Shown one piece after another: positions 45,113-57,032 of a DNA stretch of 64,000 nucleotides. The position numbers were made by a program, and so were the translations under genes. Source of the DNA: Rhexocercosporidium sp. MPI-PUGE-AT-0058 (taxonomy: Eukaryota; Ascomycota; Leotiomycetes; Helotiales); assembly GCA_020746875.1 (NCBI GenBank), contig JAGTJL010000032.1, forward strand, positions 186,001-250,000, read 5' to 3'. Each line of letters opens with the position of its first letter. The stretch's first letter is position 1. The notes below the pieces were generated by a model, which had not been told where the DNA came from, made no database searches, and was given only the letters and a program-made list of their open reading frames with translations.

Positions 45113-46968
45113 ATGTCCCTACCCAGCCTCTTCCCTCTCTTCCTCTTAACCTCCCAACATTCAACCTTCCTCACCACCACCATCCTAACCCTCCTAACAC
45201 TCAAAATCACATCCCGCCTCTACACAACCCTCTTCACCAAGCCACAACCTAAAATCCTTCGTGGTCCAGCAACGACAGTCCTCCCGTTCTTGACGCAGGA
45301 GCAGAAGGACGAGCTGCCGTATCCGCCGGATGCGTATCCGGGGGGAAGGGATATTGAGAGTGCGGTATGTTTATTATGTTGCTCAGTTTCTCTTCGTTTT
45401 GACTATTGATTTTTATTTTCGAGAGGATCTGGCGAAGTGAGATAGTTGAACTAGATATGACGCCGTGGTTCTATTTCAAATCGAAATATAAACGGAATGA
45501 ATTCCTCTCCCGCATGAAAACTCCGAGGAAAAGTGGCGGAGTTAATACACGAAGGGATCATGTCGGAACGGACGTTGAAATAAGCAAGCATCTTTATTTC
45601 AAGCAGAGAATTCTCCATCCTGTGAAACTGTTCTGTACACAACGGAGCCCAGGTTGTATATTGTAGCATATTCTTTCCTCTTCTCTCCTCTTTTATGTTG
45701 ATTCCTGCGAACCTTTGCCTTCAAATCAAATCGCACGAGATTAACACAACAGGCTAACGTCTGCGACTCCCAGTACGGCTCAACGCGAGTCTACGAATGG
45801 GGACCAGATGAAGGACGGAAAGTCCTCTTCGTGCATGGTATAACGACTGCCTGTTTAACGCTGGGACCGATCGCTCATATGTTGGCTGATAGAGGGTGTA
45901 GGGTTATGTTGTTTGTAAGACTTCTCTCTCTTCTGCCGACGTCCTCCTTCTCTGGAAGCTCATGGTCTCTCATTTCTTTTCTCCCCTTTGCATACTCTCG
46001 CAATCCTGATTCTTGCACTCTTGGCACTTTGGAACGTCCTCGACATATATCTGAGAGAAGGGGGGAAAAACCTCCCCGTAGTATTAGCATTTCAGGCGAT
46101 TTCATTCAGCTCAACTGACTATAACACACAGGACTGCTGGGGCCGCGGCTACAGCGATGCGCCCACAGGGCTCCCCTACGACGCCCGCCTCTACACAACG
46201 CAAATCCTCCTCGCCATAACCTCCTCGCCCCTCCCCTGGACCACCACTCCAGGATTCAGTCTCATCGGTTATTCCCTGGGCGGCGGCATCTCCGCGTCCT
46301 TCGCAAGCCAATTCCCAGATATGATAGACTCCCTAGTCTTACTTACGCCTACGGGACTCATTCGGGCTGAGAGGACGAGGAGCCAGAGGAGGCTGTTGGA
46401 GGTCATTAGTCTGTTGCCGGAGTGTTTGGTCGAGAGATTTGTGAAGAGGAAATTACAGATGCCTATGTTTCCTGGGGAAGAGAAGAGAGCTATTCTTGGG
46501 GATGGAGGCGAGGAAACTCCGTGAGTTATTTATTTTCACCTTTTGCTGTTATTTTGTTCACAGAAGTTTTGTGGTATTGGTGCAATGAGCTGACGAATGG
46601 TGTTCTTTAGTGACGAGGAAACCGTGCCTGTTTCAAGGACGTATCCTGATATAACCGTTATCGAAGCACAGAGATGGCAGATCAAAGTGCACGAGGGGTT
46701 CTTCACCTCGTTTATGTCAACCGGTCGTTATGCACCATATGCCAATGAGCACGAGACGTGGAAACGACTTGCGTTGAGGAAAGACAAGATCTTGATTGTC
46801 ACCGCGACGAAAGATCCGATTGTGAATCCGAACGAATTGAAGGAGGATGCGACGAATGTTGTTGGTGAGGGGAGGTTAGAAATTGCTTTGATTGAGGGTG
46901 CGCATGATATACCCGTGACAGATCCAGGCAAAATCGTGGATGCGATATGGAAGTTTTGGAAGACGTGA
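45113..46968 (+). CDS. membrane-anchored alpha/beta hydrolase, 386 aa, four exons
   Basis: Exons: 45113-45364, 45753-45914, 46132-46520, 46611-46968 (1161 nt). Introns 1 and 2 (388 and 217 bp) are unusually long for this window. An N-terminal hydrophobic segment (LFPLFLLTS...ILTLLTLKI) suggests membrane anchoring or a signal anchor. The fold is clear: oxyanion region VLFVHGITTAC, then DCWGRGYSDAP, nucleophile elbow GYSLGGG (Ser about 185), acid in TATKDPIV (Asp about 335) and His in EGAHDIP (about 365). The catalytic triad is complete. Carboxylester or lipid substrates are possible; none can be assigned. Confidence 0.85.
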
Positions 46969-47408
46969 GGGAGGTACGTTTTTGATTTGGGATAATTGGA
47001 AGTATAGTGAGACAAAGAGTAATGAAATAACGAGACGAGACGTAATGGATGCTCAGTACCATCAAACCTCAAAAGACGACTTCCATCCTCTGATCTGGAG
47101 GCTCAACATTGAGTGTGACAGTGGTAACATCCCGATAATGCATGCTTACCTACCTGCAGTGATCTGCTCTTGGCAACCGAGAGGCTGAAGGCTGCGCTGC
47201 ATCTTGAAAATGCGGTGGTGAAATCCCCGCTCCCATCACCCCCACCATCAGTCGCCTTCTACCTACTTGCCTATTCCCTTACCTCTACCACGAGGCAGCG
47301 CAAGGCCGACACCTGCCTATAAATACCGTCCCATGGCGACCACTCCTCTCAACACCAAACATCAACAGAATATAAGTCGTTGAGGAAAGGCCTCTCGCAC
47401 TCGCAAAA
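46969..47408. other. intergenic, dioxygenase promoter
   Basis: 440 bp. A TATAAATA box at about 47318-47325, some 85-90 bp upstream of the dioxygenase ATG, is the clearest core-promoter motif of the window. Otherwise no feature. Confidence 0.5.
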
Positions 47409-48881
47409 ATGGCTTCCGCTCTCTCAACTGATTACCCCAAGTCTTGGGTCCCAATCCAACCACAAGAAGCAGACTACTCCTCCCGGGTAAGTCTAAACAA
47501 CGTCTGGTTGTAGCATGCCCACTAAAACAGTTGCTTCCTCAAGGTTCCAGTGGCAACACCCTGTTCCGGCGATCAAGCAAACACTTTGCCCACTGGTTTC
47601 CCCAAATCCATCGTCTCCAAAACGGCATGGACAGGCGTAGACATCAACAATGATCCCGCACCGGAACGTTATACTCTCACCCTCAACCAGCACCAAATTG
47701 CAGAAGTTGAGCAGGCCTGCTGCAAGTTCCAAGGTATGCGCTCCCCTCCATTGTACGAACCAAAGCTGAAACTTTCGCAACAGAACTCGGACTTGCTCTC
47801 GACGGCGTCTCACAAGACTCCTTTTCTCTCCCAACGCTCGGCGATGAGCTAAAAACTCTGGCCAAGGTTCTCACAGATGGTATTGGGTTCTTCCGTATTC
47901 GGGGTCTTGATTCCAGTCGGTACTCGAGCAAGACAAATGTCATCCTGTATCTTGGTATATCGTCGTATATAGGCGTAAAGCGCGGTCGTCAGGATGAATA
48001 TGGAAACATGTTGCGTAGGTCTCCTGCGATTGCGGATTCGTCGTGAACTGACAAGAGGAAGTTCATCTGACCGACTTGGGTCCGAGTGCGGCTCCTCTGA
48101 ATGAGCGTCAAGCACCTTACTCCAACGTTAGCCAGGTAAGCGCAGTATCCAATTGTGTGGGTGGAACGAAGATCTGATTGACCAACAGCCCTTCCATACC
48201 GATACCGGCGATATCATTGCTCTGTATTCCTTGGGAGAGTCGGCGTGTGGTGGTGAGAGTCAGTTGGTACCCATGGCCACGGTGTATAATGAGATTTCCA
48301 AGTCAAGACCTGACATCATCCGTCGGCTGGCCTCGCATTCGTGGGTCTTTGATCGGTAGGAATTCCTCTCCTGACAGATGGGTGACCTTACTGATTCGTG
48401 ATGTAGCTTTGGTCAACGTCCTGCTTACACCATCCGCCCGATCCTGTTCCCAGTCGCAGATGACAAGGTCCTCCTCTCCTTTTCCCGACGTCCTCTGGTC
48501 GGCAGTATGTCCTCTCCGCGCAGCCATGACATTCCCGAACTCAGTGGTGGTCATGTCGAGGCCCTGAATGCAGTCCAGTTTGTCGGTGAGCAACACGCGC
48601 TATCGATGAAGCTCGAGGCGGGCGAGATGTTATTCTGGAACAACCTGGCGATGCTCCACAGCCGAGCTGGCTTCACAGACGCACCGGATCATCGTCGCCA
48701 TCTGCTCCGCTTGTGGTTGCGCAATGACGCGACGGAGATGGGTTGGCCAATTCCTGGTGAGCTACAGGCTTCATTCGCGGATGCCTTCGAGCACGGGGGT
48801 CGGTCGCAATTGTGGCCCCTTGAGCCGATCACTGACCGAGAGTATATCTGCAACCAGCAGCGCTCCTCTGGCCACAGTTAG
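47409..48881 (+). CDS. TauD-type Fe(II)/2-oxoglutarate dioxygenase, 404 aa, six exons
   Basis: Exons: 47409-47486, 47544-47733, 47784-48014, 48062-48135, 48189-48355, 48407-48881 (1215 nt). A fungal TauD/TfdA-family protein: KSIVSKTAWTGVDI at the N-terminus, DGIGFFRIRGLD, the iron-binding HxD in QPFHTDTGD (His about 194, Asp about 196), and the distal His/2-oxoglutarate Arg in HRRHLLRLWLRN (about 341-350). It should couple oxidative decarboxylation of 2-oxoglutarate to hydroxylation of an unknown substrate, possibly a sulfonate, carboxylate or secondary metabolite. Two introns end in AAG rather than CAG or TAG (CTCAAG and GGAAG), the only acceptors that keep frame. Confidence 0.88.
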
Positions 48882-50343
48882 TCGGGTAGTTGACCGGACT
48901 TGGCCTTATCAGGCTGAAGGCGGTGACGATGTCGTCAATATGGGACGATTTCGGATTTCGTGGGTCTGCTGGGCTTCTGGTTTTCTTACATTCTTGCATT
49001 CTTGCATTCTGGTCGCTGGAGTTGTATGATACAGGACGGGGACAGCATAGGGGGAGGACAGGGATAGGCAGATCTGGTGGGCGATCTGGGCGGTGAGAAA
49101 TCTCACGACGGGGGATTTATTCCGTTAATGCTTCAGCCAAACAAATCCCTGCTGATGCTTGTCCATTTAACTCGAGTTGTACGGGGAGGGGGAGGGGCGT
49201 GTTGTTTAAGGGACTGGGGGGGCTTCAATTCTTGGCAGGTGTGGGGAGGTGCCAATGACGTAGCTCTCCCGTCACTTGCTTGTGCGTGCGTTGGACGAGC
49301 AGCCAATCAGTCGATGAGCTTTTTCTTCACGGTCTTCTTCTTTAGCTACTTCGTACTGGCTAGCAGCTTGATAGTCAACGCGATCCTTTTAACCTTAAAT
49401 CTGACAGATACCCGGGGTGCACTAAGGGAAGCTCGAATAATTGAGTAAACATAAATAAATACCAAAGTAATAGGAGCGAGAAAAGAGGGTCGCGACTTAA
49501 CCTTGCTGCTGCTGTTGCTGCTGCTGCTCCTGGATGGAGATGGAAACCGCGTCGATGCTGTTGTGGTTGGTTGTGTATTGCGAGGAAGGCAGAGGCAGAG
49601 GCAGAGAGGTAGAGGCAGAGAGGTAGAGGCAGAGAGGTAGAGGCAGAGAGGTAGAGGCAGAGAGGTAGAGGCAGAGAGGTAGAGGCAGAGAGGTAGAGGC
49701 AGAGACAGAGGCAGATAGATGCAATGCAGCCTTTCCATCTCATCTCCCGAGTCTTGCCCTGCTTGGGTCTGCTCCGAGTCGGTCTCTCGTCTCTCGTCTC
49801 TCGGCTCTCGTCTTACCTACGTCATAGAATGAAACCCAGTGGACAGGAAAGGTACTGACGGTAGGTGAATGAAATAATTGTAACTTTCCTTTTTCCCCAG
49901 CGAGGCTTCCGATGAGGTACCTGCACTACTTTAATACTGTTACGAGGACACCGTGCCGTAGTCGCAACCAACGAATCCGAGTATTCGGTTGGACGAGCAG
50001 CCGCAGGAGTTGACTGTGAGTGAGTGAGTGACTGAATGTGGATGGACATTTTGATTGCACACTGCCCACCGACGTCATTTGGCTGGGCGGCCCCGTATCG
50101 CACATCCCTGATTACTCCCCCACAACAACACACACCCACCCACCCCCATACCCACCTTATACCCACCCCATACCCATAACCAGCATCTTCCCTCCCCTTT
50201 CCTCTTTTTGAACTCCTCATTCCCATACAAACTACCAACACACTCTGTCGCCTGGTCTTCTCTTTCCTACGAGAACCCAGAGCTGTTCTGGTGCGTGCAT
50301 CTGCAGCCGCAGCTGCAACTTTTGTTTTCAGACATCGTGCAAC
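48882..50343. other. intergenic region with minisatellite
   Basis: About 1.46 kb. It contains the 14-bp tandem array at 49607-49704 and CT-rich and C/A-rich leader sequence before 50344 (ACCCACCC and CCATACCC motifs). Leu/Ser-rich minus-strand readings across the repeat are translations of the satellite, not genes. Confidence 0.5.
49607..49704. repeat. 14-bp minisatellite, about seven copies
   Basis: About seven near-perfect copies of AGGTAGAGGCAGAG in tandem, flanked by further GGCAGAG units. Purine-only strand bias could favour triplex structure and length polymorphism. Confidence 0.9.
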
Positions 50344-52124
50344 ATGGCCGATTTCAATAGCCAGGAATGCTCGTGGGATTTCGATCAGTGGATTGACTAT
50401 GGGGAGTACCAACACCAACACCAACACCAACACCAAAACCAAAACCAAAACCAGCACCCACCATCCTTGCCATACGAAGAGAATCTGTGGTGCGATCCTG
50501 TCGATACTACCCCTACCTCTCTCAAGGTTACAAATACAAATACCTATGGTACTCCCGAGTCCTTCGCTTCCTTCTCCACCGGCAAGTCGTCCTCGGAAGA
50601 GCGCCAAGTAGTATCCCCAGAAGAATCACAAATGGATTCCCCGCCAAGGAAGCGACAACGTCAGACTTCCGAGGACTCTCAATCCGAGGGTACTCTGATT
50701 CGATCTCGAAAGACGAGAAAATTGAAGGCTCCTCATGAGACAGCGAAGGTCCGAGAGAAGGGTGCATGTTTTCTATGCCAGAAGAAGAGAAAAGTAGTAG
50801 GTTATTGACTGCCTCTGTTCACACTATCAATCCAGCTCACCACGAACAGTGCCAAGACGGTGACGACCCAGAGAGTTCCTGCAAGAGATGTCTCGAACAA
50901 CCGGACAAGATAACCTTCGTCTCTGGACTTCTCCGACCTCTCTGTTGGAGACCAAACATTGGCTCCACAGAAGTTTTCCGCCGAGGTCCAACTATCGACT
51001 TTGCAGCTTCTCTTCGAGGTAACAGCGAGGATGCAGGACCTGGAAAGCAGGCACTGTGGAAGCACTTTGCTACACGTAAGAGTGGTAGTGGCTCTTCTAG
51101 AATGGTCGAGTTGTCACAGAACTGGACCTCGAATACCCTGATGATCCGACTTGACCGCTACCAGCCAATGGAGACGGACAAGCAACACTACACCTGGTTC
51201 GACAATGGCATTGAACAGCAGTACAAGACCTCTGCTTTCGGTATTGCGAACCTTGGTATAGCTACGTCTGCAATAGAGAAATTTCTTGCGCAGAACTCGG
51301 AGGGTTACATCAAGGCGCATATGGACGTTGCGACTGAGTTGACAAGAAAGTCATTTCAGACCGCACAGCAGCACAAGGTCGGTCGAAGTACTTCTTTCGT
51401 ACGAAGGGCTTCCTGCTAACACTCGATCAAGTACTTGCCCCTCGTTGAGCGCGCCCTCAAACTGTGGGTAGCTTGTCGTTTCATCGAGCAGCCATGGAGC
51501 ATCACCGGAAGCGAGACACTCGGAATGTCAACACACCCAGATCCCCGCTGCCCATATCACACTCGCGTACCCGTCCCTCCTATTGTGGATCTCCAGATTG
51601 ACCTCATTGTCATCAACGAGATTCTTCAGCCAGAACTGAAGAAGATCCTTAAACTTTTGAAGGAGAAGCTGGAGTCTACCGATCCCTGGACTGACTGGTT
51701 CGAGATCTACCTGGCGTACTTCATATTGCTGCACAACGTTGAGTTGACAATGGCACATGATGCGTGGTTCGTCAAGACCAATAACTTGAAGGTATGTCAG
51801 CAGGTACATTCTAAAAGTTGTATTCGTTCACTAACCACTTCCCAGAAACGATACTCGAACAAGCCTCTGGTCGACACCATCACCCAAGGCGCAACGACTC
51901 TCCTGACCTGCTTCCACTACGCCCACCAAGGCTACGCTCCCTTTACCAACCCCGATCTCGAGCGTACCCAGCAATGGCCAGAGGAGCAAAAGGCATACCT
52001 TCACGATGCCCGGCCCTTGCTCCAAGGTATCCGAGGCGACCACGTCCACGATCCAGCTAAGGAGTTGTTCTGGACTTCTCAACTTCACAGACCCGACTGG
52101 AGACCAGTCGTTCTCATGTCATAG
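50344..52124 (+). CDS. fungal zinc-cluster-like regulator, 539 aa, four exons
   Basis: Exons: 50344-50796, 50850-51377, 51432-51791, 51846-52124 (1620 nt). After a Gln/His/Asn repeat (residues about 22-38) and a KR-rich segment comes a Cys pattern split by intron 1: CFLCQKKRKVC ... CKRCLEQ ... C at about 142-185, i.e. C-x2-C-x6-C-x9-C-x2-C, fitting a Zn2Cys6-type cluster. The remainder is helical, with WVACRFIEQPWSI and a helix-rich C-terminal half resembling fungal zinc-cluster proteins of unknown function. Nuclear DNA binding is likely from the motif; targets unknown. Exon phases are all zero. Confidence 0.8.
50408..50452 (+). repeat. coding hexanucleotide repeat (CCAACA/CCAAAA)
   Basis: A run of CCAACA then CCAAAA units encodes alternating Gln-His then Gln-Asn in the zinc-cluster protein. 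Likely length-variable between strains. Confidence 0.8.
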
Positions 52125-54290
52125 TTGATTGAATGGGCTCATGACTTGCGATGGCATTTGATTGACTTGAATGTAAAATACTGGCGTTTTTATTTGCTGT
52201 ATATTAGCGTTGCGGGTTGGGTCAGCGAGCGAGGATTGCATTGCGCTAAGCAGCAAATCATTGAATTGAGCCGAGGAACTTCGAAAGAAGAAAAACATGA
52301 TGATCAGAAGTTTCCTACCAGTGACTGATTGGGGCCAAATCGCACCTTTCGACTAGGCAATGACTAAACAATCGTTAGAAGGAATCATGAATCAAAATGC
52401 CATCGAACCGCGAGCTCCAAGGGACGGCGAAATCTTACATCTGATTCTCCACCAGGAACATGCCCGTAAGTCTCCCTTCTCCATACGGGTACATCATTAT
52501 CCTCCTCGCAACAACCCTCGGGCTTGTTCATGCACCGGCAAGTTCCCCTTGAAAGTCAACCCCTCACCAGCTGAGCCTCCTCCCACCATCGAGCTCACCG
52601 AAATCCCAAACCACGCACCATGACGCCATACCCCTCACCTCTCCCGTTCCACAAAGCACCCACACGCGGGTTCTCTGTGCAATGCAGGGTTCAACAGCCG
52701 CATTTTCCCTTCAGCCTGCTAGGCTCTTCATTCCACCGAAAAGATCGACGTCGACATCACCACGCCAAATCCCATACCGGAGCATTTCTCACCGCACATG
52801 GGCATTGCTGCCATCCCCCGTTCTCCAAATCATGCAACTTTTCATCATTTGTAGATCCATCTACGTCAGTCTTCTCTCCTGCAGGACCGTTGTTGTGCTT
52901 TAGGAATGGGACGGCACGGCAAGGGAGCAGTGGGAGGAAAAGTGCAGGAAGAGACGAGGTTGATTTCTGCACGTGCCTTCCTTTCTGCCTCGCATAACAT
53001 ACTTAATTTTACGTAGGTACATACAAGTACAAGTACTGTTCAGAAGCGAGGAAGTGAAATCGGCAACGTTTTTTTGCCTCCGGACAGACTCGACCGGAGC
53101 TCAAGCTCGTGTCTCCGTGGCAATGCGGATACCGATCTAGAGCTCGTTGTGATTCTGTCCGCTCGGGTTGGTGAGTTGGGCGTTAATAGTACCTGGGAAA
53201 GAAGGGGACGTGCTTGTATTTCTACTGAGCTGATGCCTAGAGGACTGAGCATTTGGACGCTGGGGATTTCTTGTTGCCACCAGGTTGCGGTAAGAGATAC
53301 ACCTCGAATTCTGAGATAGTGACGATGTTTGTAGATGAGATCATATGTTAGGGGTAGGAATTGGGAGATAAAGATATGGGTTTCTCGGTGGAAATGAAAG
53401 TTCGGGTTTGCTACCACATGTTCACTGTCCTCTCGTTTACTACTACATATACAAGATACATAATAGCAACATGACTACTCCTACAAAGTAAGACAACTAC
53501 TTCTCCGCCACGAATTAAGCCTGGTAAATCAAGTTTTCAGCTAAGCCTTACCAGAACCCCCACAGGCACTCCACAACACGATCTCGTCGGTACAGGTGCA
53601 ATATTCGACCACATCCCTTTTCGTTTGAAAGAAAACACCTTTTGCATGCCGAAAGAACTCGTTCTTCCTCTATCCCATTCTACGTGAGCAATTCCTCGTT
53701 TCTATCCAGATCCACCAAACCAATGACTGACCTTCTCAGAAACCCATCCCTGCAACCCAACACCTGCTCCCTTGTACTTCATTTGCAGGATAGAAGCATC
53801 GTACCACGTCCCAATGCCGGTATGGTGCAGGAGCAACTTGGGACAAATGAGAACGAAGGGAAAAAAGAACGAATTATTGTTTTCGGTGTAGATATTGGGG
53901 AGTTTCTAGAGGTTGTAAGGGGTGAGAGTGTTCTTCAAAGGTTTATGAGGGAGGAAAGTGTGATTGAGAGGATTCTGGAAGGGCCTTTGGAATCAACTGG
54001 GGGTGATAAGGCGTCCTTATGACTGTTGGAGATAGTGAGGGTCATGAACATGAGGTGGTTTAGTTGTCCGAGAAGAAATGGAGAGAAGCAAGAACTATAC
54101 TTCGGGTAGGTGAACAATGGCCTAGCCCTCTTGGCGACCAAAATTGGCGGCAGGCAAACCCTATTGGAAGAGGCACGCACTGCACTGTTCCCCCGCAGTT
54201 GAGAATACCCATCCCCATCTCCATCCCCATCGTAAACCTAATCCCTACCTTACTTGGTCTGCCTCTCTGCATCACGACCGCTATTCAAGC
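52125..54290. other. intergenic, two weak small readings
   Basis: 2.2 kb without a recognised gene. Two plus-strand readings were weighed: 52360-52623 (contains APRDGEILHLILHQEHA followed by a good GTAAGT donor) and 53642-54022 (contains IIVFGVDIGEFLEVVRGESVLQRF). Neither has a recognisable domain or a complete splice model, so they are only noted here. Confidence 0.3.
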
Positions 54291-54824
54291 ATGTTTTACC
54301 CATTTAAAGAGTTCCACGAAGTAGACGAAATTCTTGATGACCTTAACCACACATTTAAAGTGAGATTTCTCGTGTCTTCGACCTTTGCTTTATACTATAG
54401 TATTAAACTATAACTAATGTTTACATAGATTAGTATCAACGGCTTTGGCTCTCTCGAGAGGGCCATTTTTTGCTCTAGTCTCGACTGGCCTTATATCTAT
54501 GTAGCTACGATAAATGATCTATTCGTCGATGCAAAACAGGCGGTTCGTTGTACTTCAACTTAATAGATTATTATGTAGCGTCGGCATTTATACCCATACC
54601 GTGTATAAGCAGACATCCTCCGGGGAGTCGATTATTAAGACAAAATAGGCCGGTTCGAAATAGAAGCAGTCTCTCTAAAAGAACTCATTATCCGGGATGT
54701 AAATACATTTAAAACAATCACGTTCTACTCCGAGCAAGATCCTACGGACATTAGCTGGAAGTCACCGAAAGTCGGTGTCTTACATGTTATTAAATGTTCC
54801 GGGAAATTCGTTACTTTTAAAAAA
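54291..54824 (+). pseudogene. edge-of-isochore gene relic, unknown protein
   Basis: From ATG 54291 an exon (FKEFHEVDEILDDLNHTFK) ends at a GTGAGA donor. A reading beginning after TTTACATAG at 54430 continues it in phase (ISINGFGSLERAIFCSSLDW...). A third coding-like stretch near 54640-54824 (IEAVSLKELIIRDVNTFK ... KVGVLHVIKCSGKF) ends at a GTAAGT donor. Beyond about 54.9 kb the sequence dissolves into AT-rich DNA. The family is not recognised. It could be a gene truncated and partly mutated by leakage of RIP from the adjacent repeats. Confidence 0.35.
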
Positions 54825-56378
54825 GTAAGTCGTTACCTACATACTAGTCGTACTTATGCTCAGGAATTAGAATTCGAAAGAGAGCATGGAATTTCAATAT
54901 GAGATGAAGGCGGGGCGATGAAAGTCCTTATCGCTTCTAGGCAACTAATATTTACTTGGTTAGCGAGAACGCCTAAATTAATATTCGCTCTTAATATAAC
55001 TTTTTAAATTACTTTATAACGATATTAATTAAATACAAAAGAATTATATTAATTTAATTATTATAATCTTTAGTTTTTAAATATACAATTAATTTCCTTA
55101 TAGGTTACGCATAAACCTTAATATTTCGTATGCTATCCGTTAGCTGCGATATAAGCTTTAATACTAGCTGATATACTTATACTTAAAGTATCTTACTATT
55201 AAATGGAGTTCACGGTAAGCAAAGTGTCGTAAAAGTTCAAGGAAAAAATATTTAAAGAATTAATTTCTAGCTTTTAAAGAAGCTTAAAAGAGAAGCGTAT
55301 ATATAAAAGAAGTTACTTATGAGAGGAAGTAAAACGCCGGCGTAATTAGAAATATAAATAAGATTAATTTTACTAATATTATAAAAGCCTCGGCTCTTTT
55401 ATACTACTGGTCTGATTTTATATAAATAGAATAGATAAGCGTACATATAATATAATTAAACTTAATAATCCTTCGGTTTTTATAATATTCTTTGGGCTTT
55501 TTTTATTTCTGTATTTTAATTAAATATATAACTGAAGGTTATCTTTTTTACGAATTATATACGTAGCCGATGGCGTTTATATTATTATAATAAAACTGAT
55601 ATTTAAGACTTGTAATAACTTAGCGCGCTTAAGGCGTTCTAGTATTTTATCGAAATTAAGAAAGTACTTAAAATAAACTAGCTAATTCTTGGCCGTGCTT
55701 CCTTTCAATCGTAATCAATATATAATTTTTTTACCCTAATATTATCGAAAAAAATATCATAATAAAAGATATAACGTCTTTTAGCATTTTATTAATTATT
55801 TTTACGAATTAAATAATAAAAATTATAGTTTTTTTATAATAATATAATATTCCGGATTAATTTAATATTAAGAACGAAGAAGGCCGTTATGTCTCGACTA
55901 TTTTAATATAATACTTATTAATTATATTTTAAATATAAGTTTATTAAGCTCGCAATATAATATCTTATAAACTCTTCTGAAAATTCGTTATTAAAGAGAA
56001 ATAAATTAGCATTTTATAAAGTAATCGCGTTAAATATAATAGTCTAGTTAATGAAGCTGTATTCGCTTAGCTTTTTTTTCTTAATTAAGAATTAAACGTT
56101 ATAGTATAATCTTTTAAAAAGCTCGAGAATTTTACGTTTAAGTCTGTTTTCTATTATCTTTCTGATTTCGGGAGCTAAAGCTTTAAGAGATAGAAAATAT
56201 AATGCTTATTAGGTTTCGTAACTTATTATTTTAATAATTATAAATAACGAAATATCTTTATAGAATTTCTTATACTTAATTTAATTAAATATAATAATAC
56301 TTTTTCGATTTAATATAATTTCGTCGAAGGAGGCTTTTTCTTTAAGTTATAATATATCTTTAACGTTTAACGTAATAA

Positions 56379-56452
56379 TGTGGTAGGGTTGACCTCAGAA
56401 GTCCATTTGTCACGTGATTGAGCTGCCTCTTGCTGTATTTAAGATAGCCTTT
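56379..56452. other. normal-composition island inside RIP block
   Basis: A stretch of about 75 bp beginning TGTGGTAGGGTTGACC keeps CA and TG dinucleotides (CATTTG, CACGTGATTG, TTGCTG), unlike everything around it. It starts with TG and includes a palindromic CACGTG. It may be part of a later insertion such as a second solo LTR; the right end is unclear. Confidence 0.4.
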
Positions 56453-56572
56453 AAGGTAATATCTTTTAAGGAAAATAACGATTTTTATTATTATAACTTT
56501 TCCTTCTTATTCGAATTATATTCCTTCTTTTCTTTAATAAATTATATATTTTAAGTATTTCTTACGTTTATT

Positions 56573-56774
56573 TATAAGGTTTAAATAATAGGGAATTACT
56601 ATTCGAAACGTTCAGGGTATATTAGTTATAATTTAAACTAATTTCTAGCCTTTTAAATCCTCTTTACTCCCCTCCGAAGTAAATAAATAAAAATATTAAC
56701 ACGTAATTTATGCTAAGCCTATAAACCTTCCGTAAAACCCCCGACCCTTTTTATATTAAATTTTACTTTTAATA
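56573..56774 (-). repeat. 3' LTR of the retrotransposon
   Basis: 202 bp, the heavily mutated copy. It differs from the other LTR mostly by C/T and G/A transitions, for example CCTCCTTGTATTAGATT there versus CTTTTTATATTAAATT here. Confidence 0.8.
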
Positions 56775-56812
56775 TTACCTCCTCTTTTAAAATCTTGTTT
56801 ATAAAATATAAA

Positions 56813-57032
56813 ATAATATAATAATAATATAATAATAATATAATAATAATATAATAATAATATAATAATAATATAATAATAATATAATAATAATATAATA
56901 ATAATATAATAATAATATAATAATAATATAATAATAATATAATAATAATATAATAATAATATAATAATAATATAATAATAATATAATAATAATATAATAA
57001 TAATATAATAATAATATAATAATAATATAATA
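56813..57032. repeat. 11-bp AT satellite, about 20 copies
   Basis: About twenty tandem copies of AATAATAATAT, uninterrupted, just inside the 3' LTR of the dead retrotransposon. Copies are nearly identical, so expansion probably followed RIP. Confidence 0.9.

Noticed and set aside
49346..49743. Leu/Ser/Pro-rich minus-strand readings
   Set aside because: They are translations of the 14-bp minisatellite in three frames.
52360..52623. TAF9-like protein suggested by PRDGEILHLIL
   Set aside because: The histone-fold sequence that should follow this motif is absent in all frames downstream.
56813..57032. Regular tandem array as a CRISPR-like locus
   Set aside because: Eleven-bp AT units without spacers in a eukaryotic RIP block; simple satellite.
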